Below are positions 18,049-26,220 of a stretch of DNA of 64,000 nt, piece after piece. Position numbers and translations under genes: made by a program. The DNA lies in NCBI GenBank assembly GCA_016795035.1, contig JAEUIT010000090.1, positions 1-64,000 on the forward strand. The letters are read 5' to 3'. Every line of letters starts with the position of its first letter. Within the stretch, counting starts at the first letter, position 1. This stretch comes from Phycisphaerae bacterium. GTDB taxonomy: Bacteria > Planctomycetota > Phycisphaerae > Phycisphaerales > SM1A02. The notes below the pieces were generated by a model. That model did not search any database and had not been told where the DNA came from. It saw nothing but the letters and a program-made list of their open reading frames with translations.

Positions 18049-18996
18049 ATGCCGATGATCGAAACCATCAACCTCACCAAGAAGTACGGTGAGTTCGTCG
18101 CGCTCGACAACCTGAACCTCACGATCGAGGAAGGCGACTGCTTCGGCTTCATCGGCCCTAACGGCGCCGGCAAGACGACGACGATCAAGATCCTCGCGAC
18201 GCTCCTCAAGCCGACCTGGGGCGAGGCGCGCATCGACGGCAAGGTCGTCGGCTACCAGAACCACCTGATCCGCCCGATCATCGGCTACGTCCCCGACTTC
18301 ATGGGTGCGTACGAGGACATGGCGGTGTCGGAGTACCTCGAGTTCTTCGCCGCCTGTTACGGCATCCACGGCCCGAAGCGCAAGCAAGTCGTGAAGGACG
18401 TCCTCGACCTCACCGACCTCTCGTACAAGGCGACGTCGGAAGTGAACGGCCTCTCGCGCGGCATGCAACAGCGTCTCGCCGTCGCACGCGTCCTGCTCCA
18501 CGACCCGAAGGTCCTCCTGATGGACGAGCCGGCCTCCGGCCTCGACCCTCGCGCCCGCATCGAGATGCGCGAGCTCCTCAAGGAGCTGCGTCGCATGGGC
18601 AAGACGATCATCATCTCGAGCCACTTCCTCCATGAGCTCGCCGAACTCTGCAACGTGGTCGGCATCGTCGAGCGCGGCAAGCTCGTCTACTCGGGCTCCG
18701 TCGCCGACGTCATGCGACGCACCTCCGCGGGCATGGTGATCCAGATCGTCGTCGACGAGCGGGCCTCCGAAGCCGCCGAACTCCTTGCGAAGGTCAAGGG
18801 CGTCACCCGCATCGAGGTCGTCGACACCGAAGGCGGCCAGCGCATCGACGTCAGCATCGACCCCGAGTCGGGATTCCGCATCAGCGAGATCCCGTCGCGC
18901 CTCATCGCCAACGGTTTCCGCCTCGCCTCGATGCAGCAGGAGGCGGTGAACCTCGAGACGGCCTTCATGCGTCTGACGAAGGGGTTGGTGCAGTAA
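18049..18996 (+). CDS. ABC transporter ATP-binding protein
   Basis: 315 residues. Walker A GPNGAGKT (about 39-46), Q-loop region IGYVPDFMG, signature LSRGMQQR, Walker B VLLMDEP, D-loop SGLD and switch SSH. After the ATPase (residues 1-220) comes the C-terminal extension common in ABC-2 exporters of the drug/lipid/Nos type. No permease gene follows; the only membrane protein nearby is the 872-residue protein upstream, which may be a partner. A second Met two codons in is an alternative start. Confidence 0.92.
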   Translation: MPMIETINLTKKYGEFVALDNLNLTIEEGDCFGFIGPNGAGKTTTIKILATLLKPTWGEARIDGKVVGYQNHLIRPIIGYVPDFMGAYEDMAVSEYLEFFAACYGIHGPKRKQVVKDVLDLTDLSYKATSEVNGLSRGMQQRLAVARVLLHDPKVLLMDEPASGLDPRARIEMRELLKELRRMGKTIIISSHFLHELAELCNVVGIVERGKLVYSGSVADVMRRTSAGMVIQIVVDERASEAAELLAKVKGVTRIEVVDTEGGQRIDVSIDPESGFRISEIPSRLIANGFRLASMQQEAVNLETAFMRLTKGLVQ

Positions 18997-19002
18997 GAAG
19001 CG

Positions 19003-19095
19003 GAGAGAATGGAGAGAGGAGAATGGAGAGGGAGAAGCTCGCGGTGCCGCGCCCCGACCCCCCAGCCCCTGAACCCTGAACCCTGAACCCCGACC
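19003..19095 (+). repeat. Intergenic heptamer repeat, ABC ATPase-nadK gap
   Basis: The gap starts with purine-rich units of the form GAATGGAGAG just after the stop codon and ends with tandem heptamers CCCTGAA (about three copies near 19066-19090). These are the two halves of the interspersed repeat family described in the findings; this copy has weak left-right pairing. Confidence 0.6.
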
Positions 19096-19109
19096 CCTTC
19101 CGCTTCCTC

Positions 19110-20003
19110 ATGCCGACCTCGGTCCTACTCATCGTCAATCGATCGCGTGCGGGGGTTCGCGAGCACATCGATCTCGCGCGCGAGCTCATCGCGCGCTACG
19201 CGACGGTGCGGGCGACGATCGACGTGGAGGAGATGCCGACCACGGAGCCGGTGCCGGCGGCGCCCGAGTTCGATCTCGCGGTGGTGTTGGGGGGCGACGG
19301 CACGCTCCTCGCGCAGGTGCGTCGGCTGCTTGAGCGACAGAAGCCGATCCTCGGCGTGAACTTCGGCCGCCTTGGCTTCCTCGCCGAGTTCGACTGGGAC
19401 TCGTTCGTCGTGCATGCGCCGAGCGTCCTCGGCGGCCGACCGCTGATTCGCGAGCGCATGGTGCTTTCGGCGACGGTGTTCGACGCGCACGGCCGCCCGC
19501 GCTTCGGCTCGAGCGCGATCAACGACTGCGTCATCGCCGCGGGCCCACCCTACCGCATGATCGAGCTCGCGATCCGCACGCAGGACGAGGCCGCGAACGG
19601 GAACACCGTCGACGAGGGTCCCGACCTCGTCGGCGACGGCGTGATCGTGAGCACGCCGATCGGATCGACCGCCTACAACGTGAGCGCCGGCGGACCGATC
19701 GTGCATCCGGCCGTCGACGCGATCATCGTCACGCCCAACGCGGCACACTCGCTCGCCTTCCGCCCCGTGGTCGTGCCCGCGACGATCGATCTGTCGATCC
19801 GAGTCCTCAAGGCCAACGAAGGGACGGCGGTGGTTCTCGACGGCCAACTGACGCACGCGTTGCACGAAGGCGACGTCGTCCGCGTCGTCCGCCACCCGGT
19901 CCGGGCGCGGCTCGTCGGCAACCCCTCGATCTCGTACTGGCGCACGCTCCTCGACAAGATGCGCTGGGCCGCCCCGCCGACCTATCGCGATCGGGGCCCA
20001 TGA
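19110..20003 (+). CDS. nadK: NAD kinase
   Basis: 297 residues. ATP-dependent phosphorylation of NAD to NADP. The diagnostic GGDGTLL (about 61-67), NFGRLGFLAEF and the C-terminal VIVSTPIGSTAYNVSAGGP motifs are all present. A single-domain cytoplasmic enzyme of usual length. The start MPTSVLL fits the Rossmann-like beginning. A Pyr-rich heptamer repeat region directly precedes the ATG and no Shine-Dalgarno sequence is seen. Confidence 0.95.
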   Translation: MPTSVLLIVNRSRAGVREHIDLARELIARYATVRATIDVEEMPTTEPVPAAPEFDLAVVLGGDGTLLAQVRRLLERQKPILGVNFGRLGFLAEFDWDSFVVHAPSVLGGRPLIRERMVLSATVFDAHGRPRFGSSAINDCVIAAGPPYRMIELAIRTQDEAANGNTVDEGPDLVGDGVIVSTPIGSTAYNVSAGGPIVHPAVDAIIVTPNAAHSLAFRPVVVPATIDLSIRVLKANEGTAVVLDGQLTHALHEGDVVRVVRHPVRARLVGNPSISYWRTLLDKMRWAAPPTYRDRGP

Positions 20004-20076
20004 CGTCGAGCCCGCGGGACGGGGCCGACACGAAGCGAAGGCCGAGGGTAGTCTGCGCGGTTTCGGCGAAACGCCG

Positions 20077-20174
20077 AGGATTCAGGATTGAGGAGTCAGG
20101 AGTCAGTGAGAGAGCAACCGGCTCGCGGTAGCGTTGCCTTCCCACTGACTCCTGACTCCTGAATCCTGACTCCC
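20077..20174 (+). repeat. Heptamer-arm hairpin, nadK-serS gap
   Basis: The left arm (20077-20108) and right arm (20142-20174) are near-perfect reverse complements built of GGAGTCA/TGACTCC heptamers. The core (20109-20141) adds an inner stem, GCAAC with GTTGC. The right half reads CCTGACTCCTGA. Followed by Pyr-rich units up to the serS start codon. Confidence 0.75.
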
Positions 20175-20223
20175 CGATTTCTGCCTTCCTCGATCCTCGC
20201 TCCTTCACCCTCGCTCCTCCTCC

Positions 20224-21639
20224 ATGATCGACCTCAAGCAACTCCGTGAGAATCCTGACCGCTTCCGCGCCGGCTGCCGCGACAAGGGCATGGACGTCGA
20301 CGTCGACCGACTCCTCGCGCTCGACGAGCGGCGTCGCTCGATCATGACGAAGCTCGAAGATGCCCGCGCCGAACAGAATCGGCTCGGCAAGGAAGTCGGT
20401 CCCCAGCTCGGCAAGCTCAAGGGCCAGCTGAAGTCTGCGACCGGCGACGCGAAGGCCGCGCTCGAGCGCGAGATCGCGTCGCTCGAGTCGAAGCCCGTCG
20501 CGCTCAAGGCCGCGGTGCAGCAGTACGAGCAGGAGGTGGCGTCGTTCGAGCCCGAGTGGAAGGCGCTCTGGATCCAGGTGCCGCAGCCGCCGGCGTCGGA
20601 CGTGCCGAAGGGTTCGTCGAGCGACGACAACGTGGAGATTCGCCGCTGGAACCCGCCGAAGTCCGAGTGGATGGACGCGTTCGACACGTCGAAGTCGTTC
20701 GAGACGAATCGCGGCTTCAAGCCGAAGTCGCACACCGAACTCGTGCGCGACCTCAGGCTCGTCGACTTCGAGCGCGGCGTGAAGATGTCGGGCACGCGCC
20801 ACTACGTCCTCACCGGCATGGGCATGCGCCTGCATCAGGCGGTCCTTCGCTACGCCCTCGACTTCATGGTCGAGCGCCGCGGCTTCACGCCGATGGGCGT
20901 CCCGGTCATCGTGCGCGAGGAGTGCATGGTCGGCACGGGCTTCTTCCCGGCCGGCCGCGAGCAGGCGTATCACATCGAGGAGTCGAAGCGCGGCGCGGGC
21001 GCCGATCTCTTCCTCACCGGCACCGGCGAAGTCGGCCTGATGGGCATCCACGCCGACGAGATCCTCACGCTCGAGCAGTTGCCGCTCAAGTACACGACGT
21101 GCTCGACGTGCTTCCGCCGCGAAGCCGGCGCCGCCGGCAAGGACACCGCGGGGCTCTACCGCATCCACCAGTTCGACAAGGTCGAGCAGGTGGTCGTCTG
21201 CCGCGCCGACGACGCCGAAAGCCGCGCGTGGCATGGCAGCATGCTGCAGTCGGTCGAGTTGATCCTTCAGTCGCTCGGCATCCCCTACCGCCTCCTCCAG
21301 TGCTGCACCGGCGACCTCGGCGTGAAGAATGAGGACATGATCGACGTCGAGAGCTGGATGCCCGGCCGCGGCGAGATCGGCAAGGACGGCGCGCCGACCG
21401 GCGCGTACGGCGAGACGCACTCGGCAAGCCGCCTCGGCGACTACCAGTGCCGCCGCCTCAACCTCCGCTACCGCGACGAGAACGGCAAGCCGGTCTTCGC
21501 GTACGCGCTCAACAACACGGTGATCGCGAGCCCGCGCGTCCTGATCCCGATCCTCGAGATGCACCAGCAGAAGGACGGAAGCGTGGTGATCCCGCCGCCG
21601 CTCAGGCCGTACATGGGGGGCGCGACGAAGATCGGGTGA
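20224..21639 (+). CDS. serS: Seryl-tRNA synthetase
   Basis: 471 residues, class II aminoacyl-tRNA synthetase. The N-terminal start MIDLKQLRENPDRF and the long coiled-coil arm (about 30-110) that contacts tRNA-Ser are typical. Motif 2 is seen as FRREAGAAGKDTAGLYRIHQF and motif 3 as NNTVIASPRVLIPILE. It is about 45 residues longer than the common bacterial enzyme; the extra length lies partly in the segment between the arm and the catalytic domain (SSSDDNVEIRRWNPPKSEW). Charges tRNA-Ser in the cytoplasm. Confidence 0.95.
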   Translation: MIDLKQLRENPDRFRAGCRDKGMDVDVDRLLALDERRRSIMTKLEDARAEQNRLGKEVGPQLGKLKGQLKSATGDAKAALEREIASLESKPVALKAAVQQYEQEVASFEPEWKALWIQVPQPPASDVPKGSSSDDNVEIRRWNPPKSEWMDAFDTSKSFETNRGFKPKSHTELVRDLRLVDFERGVKMSGTRHYVLTGMGMRLHQAVLRYALDFMVERRGFTPMGVPVIVREECMVGTGFFPAGREQAYHIEESKRGAGADLFLTGTGEVGLMGIHADEILTLEQLPLKYTTCSTCFRREAGAAGKDTAGLYRIHQFDKVEQVVVCRADDAESRAWHGSMLQSVELILQSLGIPYRLLQCCTGDLGVKNEDMIDVESWMPGRGEIGKDGAPTGAYGETHSASRLGDYQCRRLNLRYRDENGKPVFAYALNNTVIASPRVLIPILEMHQQKDGSVVIPPPLRPYMGGATKIG

Positions 21640-21696
21640 GAGGCAAGAAGATAATGGAAAGGGAAAATGGAGAGGGGTGGGTGCGCGGGGGCGCGC

Positions 21697-22059
21697 CTAC
21701 TCGCAACTCCGAAACGGCTCCGACTGGCCGGCGTAGCCGATCTCGGCGCAGCGCGCGTCGAGGTCGGGGACGGGCTCGGAGATCCGCTTCGTCATCGTGA
21801 ATGCAACGCGGAGAGCGTTGCCCTCGCGCGTCACCGCGACCGACGCCGGGACGACGTTTCGCTCGGCCTGCAACGACACGATCAGCTCGCTGTCGGTCTC
21901 CGGCAACGCGGAGAAGGTCGCGCAGAAGGCGTAGTCGACCGACGGACGGAAGCGATCGAAGCCCATCCACGCGGCGACCGCGAGCAGGATCGCGAGGACG
22001 ACGACCACCACGATCACTTGGCCTGCCCGTTGGCTCGTGCGCGGCGGACCGTGGCTCAT
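21697..22059 (-). CDS. Small membrane-anchored hypothetical protein
   Basis: 120 residues with an N-terminal membrane span (VIVVVVVLAILLAVAAWMGF) and an extracytoplasmic remainder with three Cys (AFCATFSALPE, DARCAEIGY, FRSCE), so disulfides are possible. The start codon overlaps the stop of the SRPBCC gene (ATGA at 22056-22059), indicating coupling. No family recognised. Confidence 0.7.
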   Translation of the reverse strand: MSHGPPRTSQRAGQVIVVVVVLAILLAVAAWMGFDRFRPSVDYAFCATFSALPETDSELIVSLQAERNVVPASVAVTREGNALRVAFTMTKRISEPVPDLDARCAEIGYAGQSEPFRSCE

Positions 22060-22499
22060 CGGGCGCTCCCCTGTGCGAGGACGCGGCCGAGACGGTCGAG
22101 GTTCTCCTCGTTGGCGGGAACGACGATGTGTCGCACCGCCTTCGCGACGTTCGCGTCGTCGAATGCCTGCGCCCACGTCACCCGCGTGCCGCCGTCGGTC
22201 GCCGCGAGCGACACGGTCAGCGTGAAGTACGGCGCACAGTCGTGACGGATCACGACCGTGCGTGCGGGCTCGAGCGTCTGGAACACGCTTCGATTGGGGT
22301 AACGGGTGCCGTCGGGACCGTGCATCACGAACTGCCACTCGCCGCCTTGGCGGAAGTCGAAGCGTTCGAACGTGCTGGTGAAGCCGTTGGGCCCCCACCA
22401 TGCCGCAAGCTGCTGCGGCGACTCGAACGCGGCATAGATCGCCGCCGGCGCGAACGGGAAGTCGCGCGAGGTGCGGAAGGTCGTCTCGTCGAGCGTCAT
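22056..22499 (-). CDS. SRPBCC (AHSA1/START-like) domain protein
   Basis: 147 residues. The pattern RDFPFAPAAIYAAFESPQQLAAWWGPNGFT, followed by a GGEWQFVMHGPDG segment and a helical C-terminus, is that of Activator of Hsp90 ATPase homologue 1-like proteins (SRPBCC fold), which bind hydrophobic ligands. Full length. A TACGGT box (complement of 22507-22512) lies 7 nt before the ATG, suggesting a leaderless mRNA. It is coupled to the small membrane protein downstream. Confidence 0.88.
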   Translation of the reverse strand: MTLDETTFRTSRDFPFAPAAIYAAFESPQQLAAWWGPNGFTSTFERFDFRQGGEWQFVMHGPDGTRYPNRSVFQTLEPARTVVIRHDCAPYFTLTVSLAATDGGTRVTWAQAFDDANVAKAVRHIVVPANEENLDRLGRVLAQGSAR

Positions 22500-22611
22500 C
22501 GGGCACACCGTATCCGACGATCGCGTCGCGCACGAACGCGGCGGCCGGAAGCATGGTGTCTTCCGGCCGCCGCGGTTGGTGTCGATGCGCCTTCCCGGCG
22601 GAAGTGCCGGC

Positions 22612-24228
22612 TCAGTTCGACCAGATCGACAGGAGGAACGCGAGATCGCCGCCGTCGACGTTGCCGTTGCCGTCAAGGTCCGCGTTGCAGCCGCTGCACG
22701 GACCCCACGACGCGAGCAGCACGCCGAGGTCGAATCCGTTCACCGCGCCGTCGCCGTTGAAGTCGCCCGGGCCGGGCAGGACGCAGCCGCGCGACGCGAG
22801 ATCGACGCACATGGCGTCCCACGCGACGTTGCAGCAGTCCGGCACGAACGAGCACACCATCGCGCAGCACGTCTCGTCGGCGCAGCCCGCGCCACCGAGG
22901 GAGAGGCACGAGTGGTTCGCGTTGCCGCAAACGCTTTCCTGCGGCTCGGTGGGCACGCACACCTCGTTCGCCTTCGTCACGCAGACGTTGTCCCACGAGA
23001 TGTTGCAGCAGAAGGGATCCTCCGCGCAGACGAACTGGCAGCAGCCGACGTCGTTGCAGCCGGGGCCGCCCGTCTCGAAGCAGCTGTTCGTGGCGGTGTC
23101 GCACGCCTCGGGCGGAACGGTCTCGCCGCCGTCGCAGAGGGACTGCGCGCCTTGGACGCACAGGATGTCCCACGAGGTGTTGCAGCAGAAGAGGTCGGTC
23201 GCGCACACCGTCTCACAGCACGCTTCGTCGGCGCAGCCCGGATACTGCGAGACTTCGAAGCACTCGTTCGTGGAGATGCCGCATCCGCTTGGCGGGTCGG
23301 GCGGACCGCCTTCGCACAGGAGATCCGCGTTCGAGGCGCAGAACTGGTCCCACTCGACCTGGCAGCACGACGGCGCGAGCGCGCAGATCGTCTCGCAGCA
23401 TTCGACGTCGGAGCAGCCCGGGCCGACGCCGTCCGCGAAGCAGTCGTTCGCCGACGTGCCGCACGACGGCGCGAGGTCGCAGAGTCCAAGCGCGGTCTGC
23501 ACGCACGCGGTGTCCCAGCCGATCACGCAGCACGACGGGTCCACGTTGCAGACCGGCACGCAGCACGAAGGATCTTCGCAGCCCGGCGCGTTCGTCGCGA
23601 TGTAGCAGGGATTCGACGCGACGGGGCAATCGTCGACCGGTTCGGGCTCGCAGAGCTCGAGGGCCCCAGTGACGCAGAGGAGGTCCCACTCGTAGTTGCA
23701 GCAGAACGGGTCCGCGGCGCAGACCGCTTCGCAGCAGATCGCATCGCTGCAGCCGCCGTCGAGCGCGGTCGTGAAGCAGTCGTTCGGGGCGGTGCCGCAT
23801 CCGGTCGTTGGCGGATCGACCGGTCCGCCTTCACAGAATTCGTTCGCGATCGCCGCGCAGAACTGGTCCCAGTCGGCGACGCAGCACGAGGGATCCGCGT
23901 TGCAGACGAAGGGACAGCAGACGGCGTCGACACAGCCCGGTCCCGTGCCCGCAGAGAAGCAGTCGTTCGTCGACGTTTCGCACGCCTCCAATGACGGGCC
24001 GTCGCAGCCGCAGAGATCCTCCGCGGCGAGGACGCAAATGAGATCCCACTGGATGTTGCAGCAGAAGGGGTCGAGGGGGCAGACCGCGGCCACGCACGCG
24101 GGGTCGTCGCAGCCCGGCGTGGAGTTGGCGGTGCAACAGTCGCCCGCGAAGGCTGAGCTCGCCGCAATGACGGCCGCGAGCGGACTGACAGCGAGAAGGC
24201 GTTGGAAACGCCCGATGCGTGTTCGCAT
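22612..24228 (-). CDS. Secreted Cys-rich octo-repeat protein with dockerin-like end
   Basis: 538 residues. A signal peptide (cleavage near AFAGD) is followed by eight tandem repeats of about 55-60 residues. Each has the skeleton C(G)..N.C......PGC.D..CC..VC..DP.CC...WD..C...A...C, about ten Cys per unit. The C-terminus is GDFNGDGAVNGFDL...NADLDGNGNVDGGDLAFL, two calcium-binding dockerin-type loops ending in WSN. Secretion and heavy disulfide bonding are expected. Such Cys/WD repeats with dockerin ends are known from planctomycetes but have no assigned function. The start has GAGG six bases upstream, unlike the many leaderless genes around it. Confidence 0.85.
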   Translation of the reverse strand: MRTRIGRFQRLLAVSPLAAVIAASSAFAGDCCTANSTPGCDDPACVAAVCPLDPFCCNIQWDLICVLAAEDLCGCDGPSLEACETSTNDCFSAGTGPGCVDAVCCPFVCNADPSCCVADWDQFCAAIANEFCEGGPVDPPTTGCGTAPNDCFTTALDGGCSDAICCEAVCAADPFCCNYEWDLLCVTGALELCEPEPVDDCPVASNPCYIATNAPGCEDPSCCVPVCNVDPSCCVIGWDTACVQTALGLCDLAPSCGTSANDCFADGVGPGCSDVECCETICALAPSCCQVEWDQFCASNADLLCEGGPPDPPSGCGISTNECFEVSQYPGCADEACCETVCATDLFCCNTSWDILCVQGAQSLCDGGETVPPEACDTATNSCFETGGPGCNDVGCCQFVCAEDPFCCNISWDNVCVTKANEVCVPTEPQESVCGNANHSCLSLGGAGCADETCCAMVCSFVPDCCNVAWDAMCVDLASRGCVLPGPGDFNGDGAVNGFDLGVLLASWGPCSGCNADLDGNGNVDGGDLAFLLSIWSN

Positions 24229-24451
24229 GAGGAACCTCGAATTGATGATTGGTTGACGAACGGACTCGGTGCACCGGCCAGCCGAAGTGGGGCCAATGCT
24301 CCCGCAAGAGGTGCGACCGCTAATCCGCCGCGAGGGCGGACGAGGATTCAACGAATCTGCGAATGGACGCAGAGTTGCAGCTCGACGATGCTGCGGTGGC
24401 GAAAGCGCGGCCCGATCAATCGGCCGCGTAGGAATCCGACGACGGCGCCTG

Positions 24452-24964
24452 TCACGCGGAGAGGAGCGAGGTTGCCCTCCGTCGTTTTCGGGCGGACGCC
24501 CCCGACGCAAGGAGCCCGAGAAGAACGACGGCAAACCCAAGTGGAACGACCGGCGCGAGCACTACCGTTCCCGCCATGAGGCCTCGGAGAAGAAGGCTCA
24601 GACTTCCTGCGACGACGAGGCCGAGGAGAACTGCGCTCGCCATGCTCGCCCATCGCCAACCGAGCACGAGCCCGACCGCCGTCAAGAACCAGACCGCACC
24701 GATCACAAGCAGAACCGCCCCGAGGACCCCGACTGCGAGCAGCAACGCGGAACCGACGAGGTTCCAGAAGGGATCGGGATTTGGCTTCCCCATGGCTGGC
24801 AACACGACGAGCCCGAACCCCGTGAGCATGTGAAGCACGCCGAAGACGGCGCTTGCCGCCGCCACAACCCACCATTGCCACGGCACCGGCATCTGGACGT
24901 TCGACTGCGGCGGTGCGGTCGGTGGGAGGTGCGCTTGGGTGCGAAGGTCGGGCGAGCGATTCAC
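24452..24964 (-). CDS. Four-span membrane protein
   Basis: 170 residues from a GTG at 24964. A hydrophilic N-terminus (1-25) precedes four membrane helices (WWVVAAASAVFGVLHML, LVGSALLLAVGVLGAVLLVI, AVWFLTAVGLVLGWRW, MASAVLLGLVVAGSLSL and following) and a basic C-terminus. No motif identifies a function. A TACGCT box (complement of 24972-24977) lies 7 nt before the start codon. Confidence 0.7.
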   Translation of the reverse strand: MNRSPDLRTQAHLPPTAPPQSNVQMPVPWQWWVVAAASAVFGVLHMLTGFGLVVLPAMGKPNPDPFWNLVGSALLLAVGVLGAVLLVIGAVWFLTAVGLVLGWRWASMASAVLLGLVVAGSLSLLLRGLMAGTVVLAPVVPLGFAVVLLGLLASGASARKRRRATSLLSA

Positions 24965-24971
24965 GCGACGT

Positions 24972-24977
24972 AGCGTA
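24972..24977 (-). promoter_or_regulatory. -10 box, leaderless promoter
   Basis: TACGCT on the minus strand, 7 nt before the GTG at 24964. Confidence 0.5.
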
Positions 24978-25044
24978 CCCCGTCCATGCCGGCATCACGT
25001 GCCAAGACAGCTGCAACGACGAGGAGGATGTGCGGCCCATCTCG

Positions 25045-25554
25045 TCAGCCGAGGAGACCGGGATTTGCCCGCCAGAGCGTCCAGTTCAAGACGGCCGCAA
25101 AGGTAATCCAGGCGAGATAGGGAACGAGCAGCCCCGCGGCCGTGCGATCCACCCGCCAGAAGGCGACGCCTGTGGCTGCGACGAGGAGCCAGAGCAGGAC
25201 GATGTCGGCGAAAGACGCCAGCCCCAGCCGCCAGCGGAAGAAGAGCCAGCTCCACAGGGCATTCACGAGGAGCTGTGTGCCATAGAGAGAGAGTGCAACG
25301 ACGAGCGTCGCCCCCCGCGCCCGCCGCCAGACGAGCCACGCCGCCACGGCCATGAGCGCGTAGAGCACGGTCCACACCGGCCCGAACAGCCACGCGGGCG
25401 GCGCCCATGCCGGCTTCGCGAGCTGCGAATAGACGTCCGGGGCATCGGCCGATCCGAGACCGCCGAGTCCGGCCGCGACGAAGGTGACGACGACGAAGAC
25501 AAGGAGCGCGAGCACCTGTCTCAGCGCAGGGCGTGGGGTCATGGTCGTCGTCAT
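25045..25554 (-). CDS. tspO: TspO/MBR family protein
   Basis: 169 residues, five membrane helices. Hallmarks of the translocator/peripheral benzodiazepine receptor family are present: LAKPAWAPPAWLFGPVWTVLYALMA (KP..APP..FGPVW), LYGTQLLVNALWSWLFF (N-x-x-WS-x-x-F) and a closing AWITFAAVLNWTLWRANP. These proteins bind porphyrins and related ligands in the membrane. The start MTTTMTPRP is chosen to match the usual ~160-residue length; upstream in-frame codons give an unlikely hydrophilic extension. Confidence 0.93.
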   Translation of the reverse strand: MTTTMTPRPALRQVLALLVFVVVTFVAAGLGGLGSADAPDVYSQLAKPAWAPPAWLFGPVWTVLYALMAVAAWLVWRRARGATLVVALSLYGTQLLVNALWSWLFFRWRLGLASFADIVLLWLLVAATGVAFWRVDRTAAGLLVPYLAWITFAAVLNWTLWRANPGLLG

Positions 25555-25671
25555 CGGTGTCGGGCCTTTCGGGGCAATCGAGCGTGCGCCGCCGGAGCGT
25601 ACGCCACACATCGCGCCGCGGCCCTCCACATCAGGCAACGCCGCCAGCAATTCTCGTCGTTGCAGCCGCCG

Positions 25672-26001
25672 TCAGGTGCCTTCGGCCGCCCGAATATCGT
25701 CGGCAAGGGCGTGCAGGAAGAACTCAACATGCCCGCAGCGAGGGCACACGTACACGTCGAACTGCTCGCGTCGCACAAGGAGTTCGCCTAGGTTCCCGAT
25801 CGCGCCCCACGGCGCACCTTCGTGAAAGTTGCGCGTCCCGAGAAACTGAAGCACGGTCGGGCATCGGAGACACCGCCACGGACTCAATGTCGGCGGCGCG
25901 ATCGGCGCCGGCGCTTCGGCGTCCTTCGCGCGCCCGGTGCATCTCCAGCACGCATCGAACTGGTCGTCGTGAGCTTCGCCGCACGTCGGGCATGTCCACA
26001 T
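25672..26001 (-). CDS. Double zinc-ribbon protein
   Basis: 109 residues. The N-terminal ribbon CPTCGEAHDDQFDACWRC and a second split ribbon (CLRCPTVLQF ... VYVCPRCGHVEFFL) give eight Cys in four CxxC pairs. The motif WTCPTCGE.....D.CW.C recurs in small planctomycete proteins of unknown role. The ATG at 26001 follows a TATCAT box (complement of 26008-26013) by 6 nt. Confidence 0.8.
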   Translation of the reverse strand: MWTCPTCGEAHDDQFDACWRCTGRAKDAEAPAPIAPPTLSPWRCLRCPTVLQFLGTRNFHEGAPWGAIGNLGELLVRREQFDVYVCPRCGHVEFFLHALADDIRAAEGT

Positions 26002-26007
26002 GCCGCG

Positions 26008-26013
26008 ATGATA
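26008..26013 (-). promoter_or_regulatory. -10 box, leaderless promoter
   Basis: TATCAT on the minus strand, 6 nt before the ATG at 26001. Confidence 0.5.
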
Positions 26014-26019
26014 GCTGCA

Positions 26020-26142
26020 ACGGGGAGAGCGCTCCTCACCCTCCCTCTCTCTCTCTCCATTCTCGCGGCGAAGCCGCCCTCTCGATTTTCGCGGCTCCGC
26101 CGCTTCCAGCCGCCCTCTCCATTTTCGCGGCTCCCGCCGCCT
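26020..26142. repeat. Pyr-rich tract with three tandem mini-hairpins
   Basis: A CT-rich run (about 26036-26063) leads into three tandem units of about 30-40 bases beginning CTCTC(C/G)ATT and containing GCGGC-N3/4-GCCGC mini-hairpins near 26070-26082, 26092-26104 and 26128-26141. On the minus strand the unit GAGAATGGAGAG matches repeats after the stop codons at 18996 and 59856. It fills the space between tRNA-Arg and the zinc-ribbon gene. Confidence 0.6.
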
Positions 26143-26146
26143 CAAG

Positions 26147-26220
26147 CGCCCCGGGCGCGATTCGAACGCGCGACCTGCCGCTTAGAAGGCGGCTGCTCTA
26201 TCCAGCTGAGCTACCGGGAC
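26147..26220 (-). tRNA. tRNA-Arg, anticodon TCT
   Basis: 74 nt, complete cloverleaf. Acceptor GTCCCGG pairs with CCGGGGC (one G-U). The D-arm is GCTC/GAGC, the anticodon arm GCCGC-CTTCTAA-GCGGC gives anticodon TCT (reads AGA/AGG), and the T-arm is GCGCG-TTCGAAT-CGCGC. The discriminator base is G and CCA is not encoded. Its 5' 23 nt overlap the end of the upstream nuclease-like gene on the same strand. Confidence 0.96.

Noticed and set aside
20077..20174. Heptamer arrays considered as a CRISPR array
   Set aside because: Units are 7 bp and contiguous with no spacers, and no cas genes are present.
22683..23905. CGTTGCAG copies in the Cys-rich gene as independent motif evidence
   Set aside because: Several copies here arise from repeated codons around Cys and Asn in homologous repeats, so they are weaker evidence for selection on the octamer than copies elsewhere.
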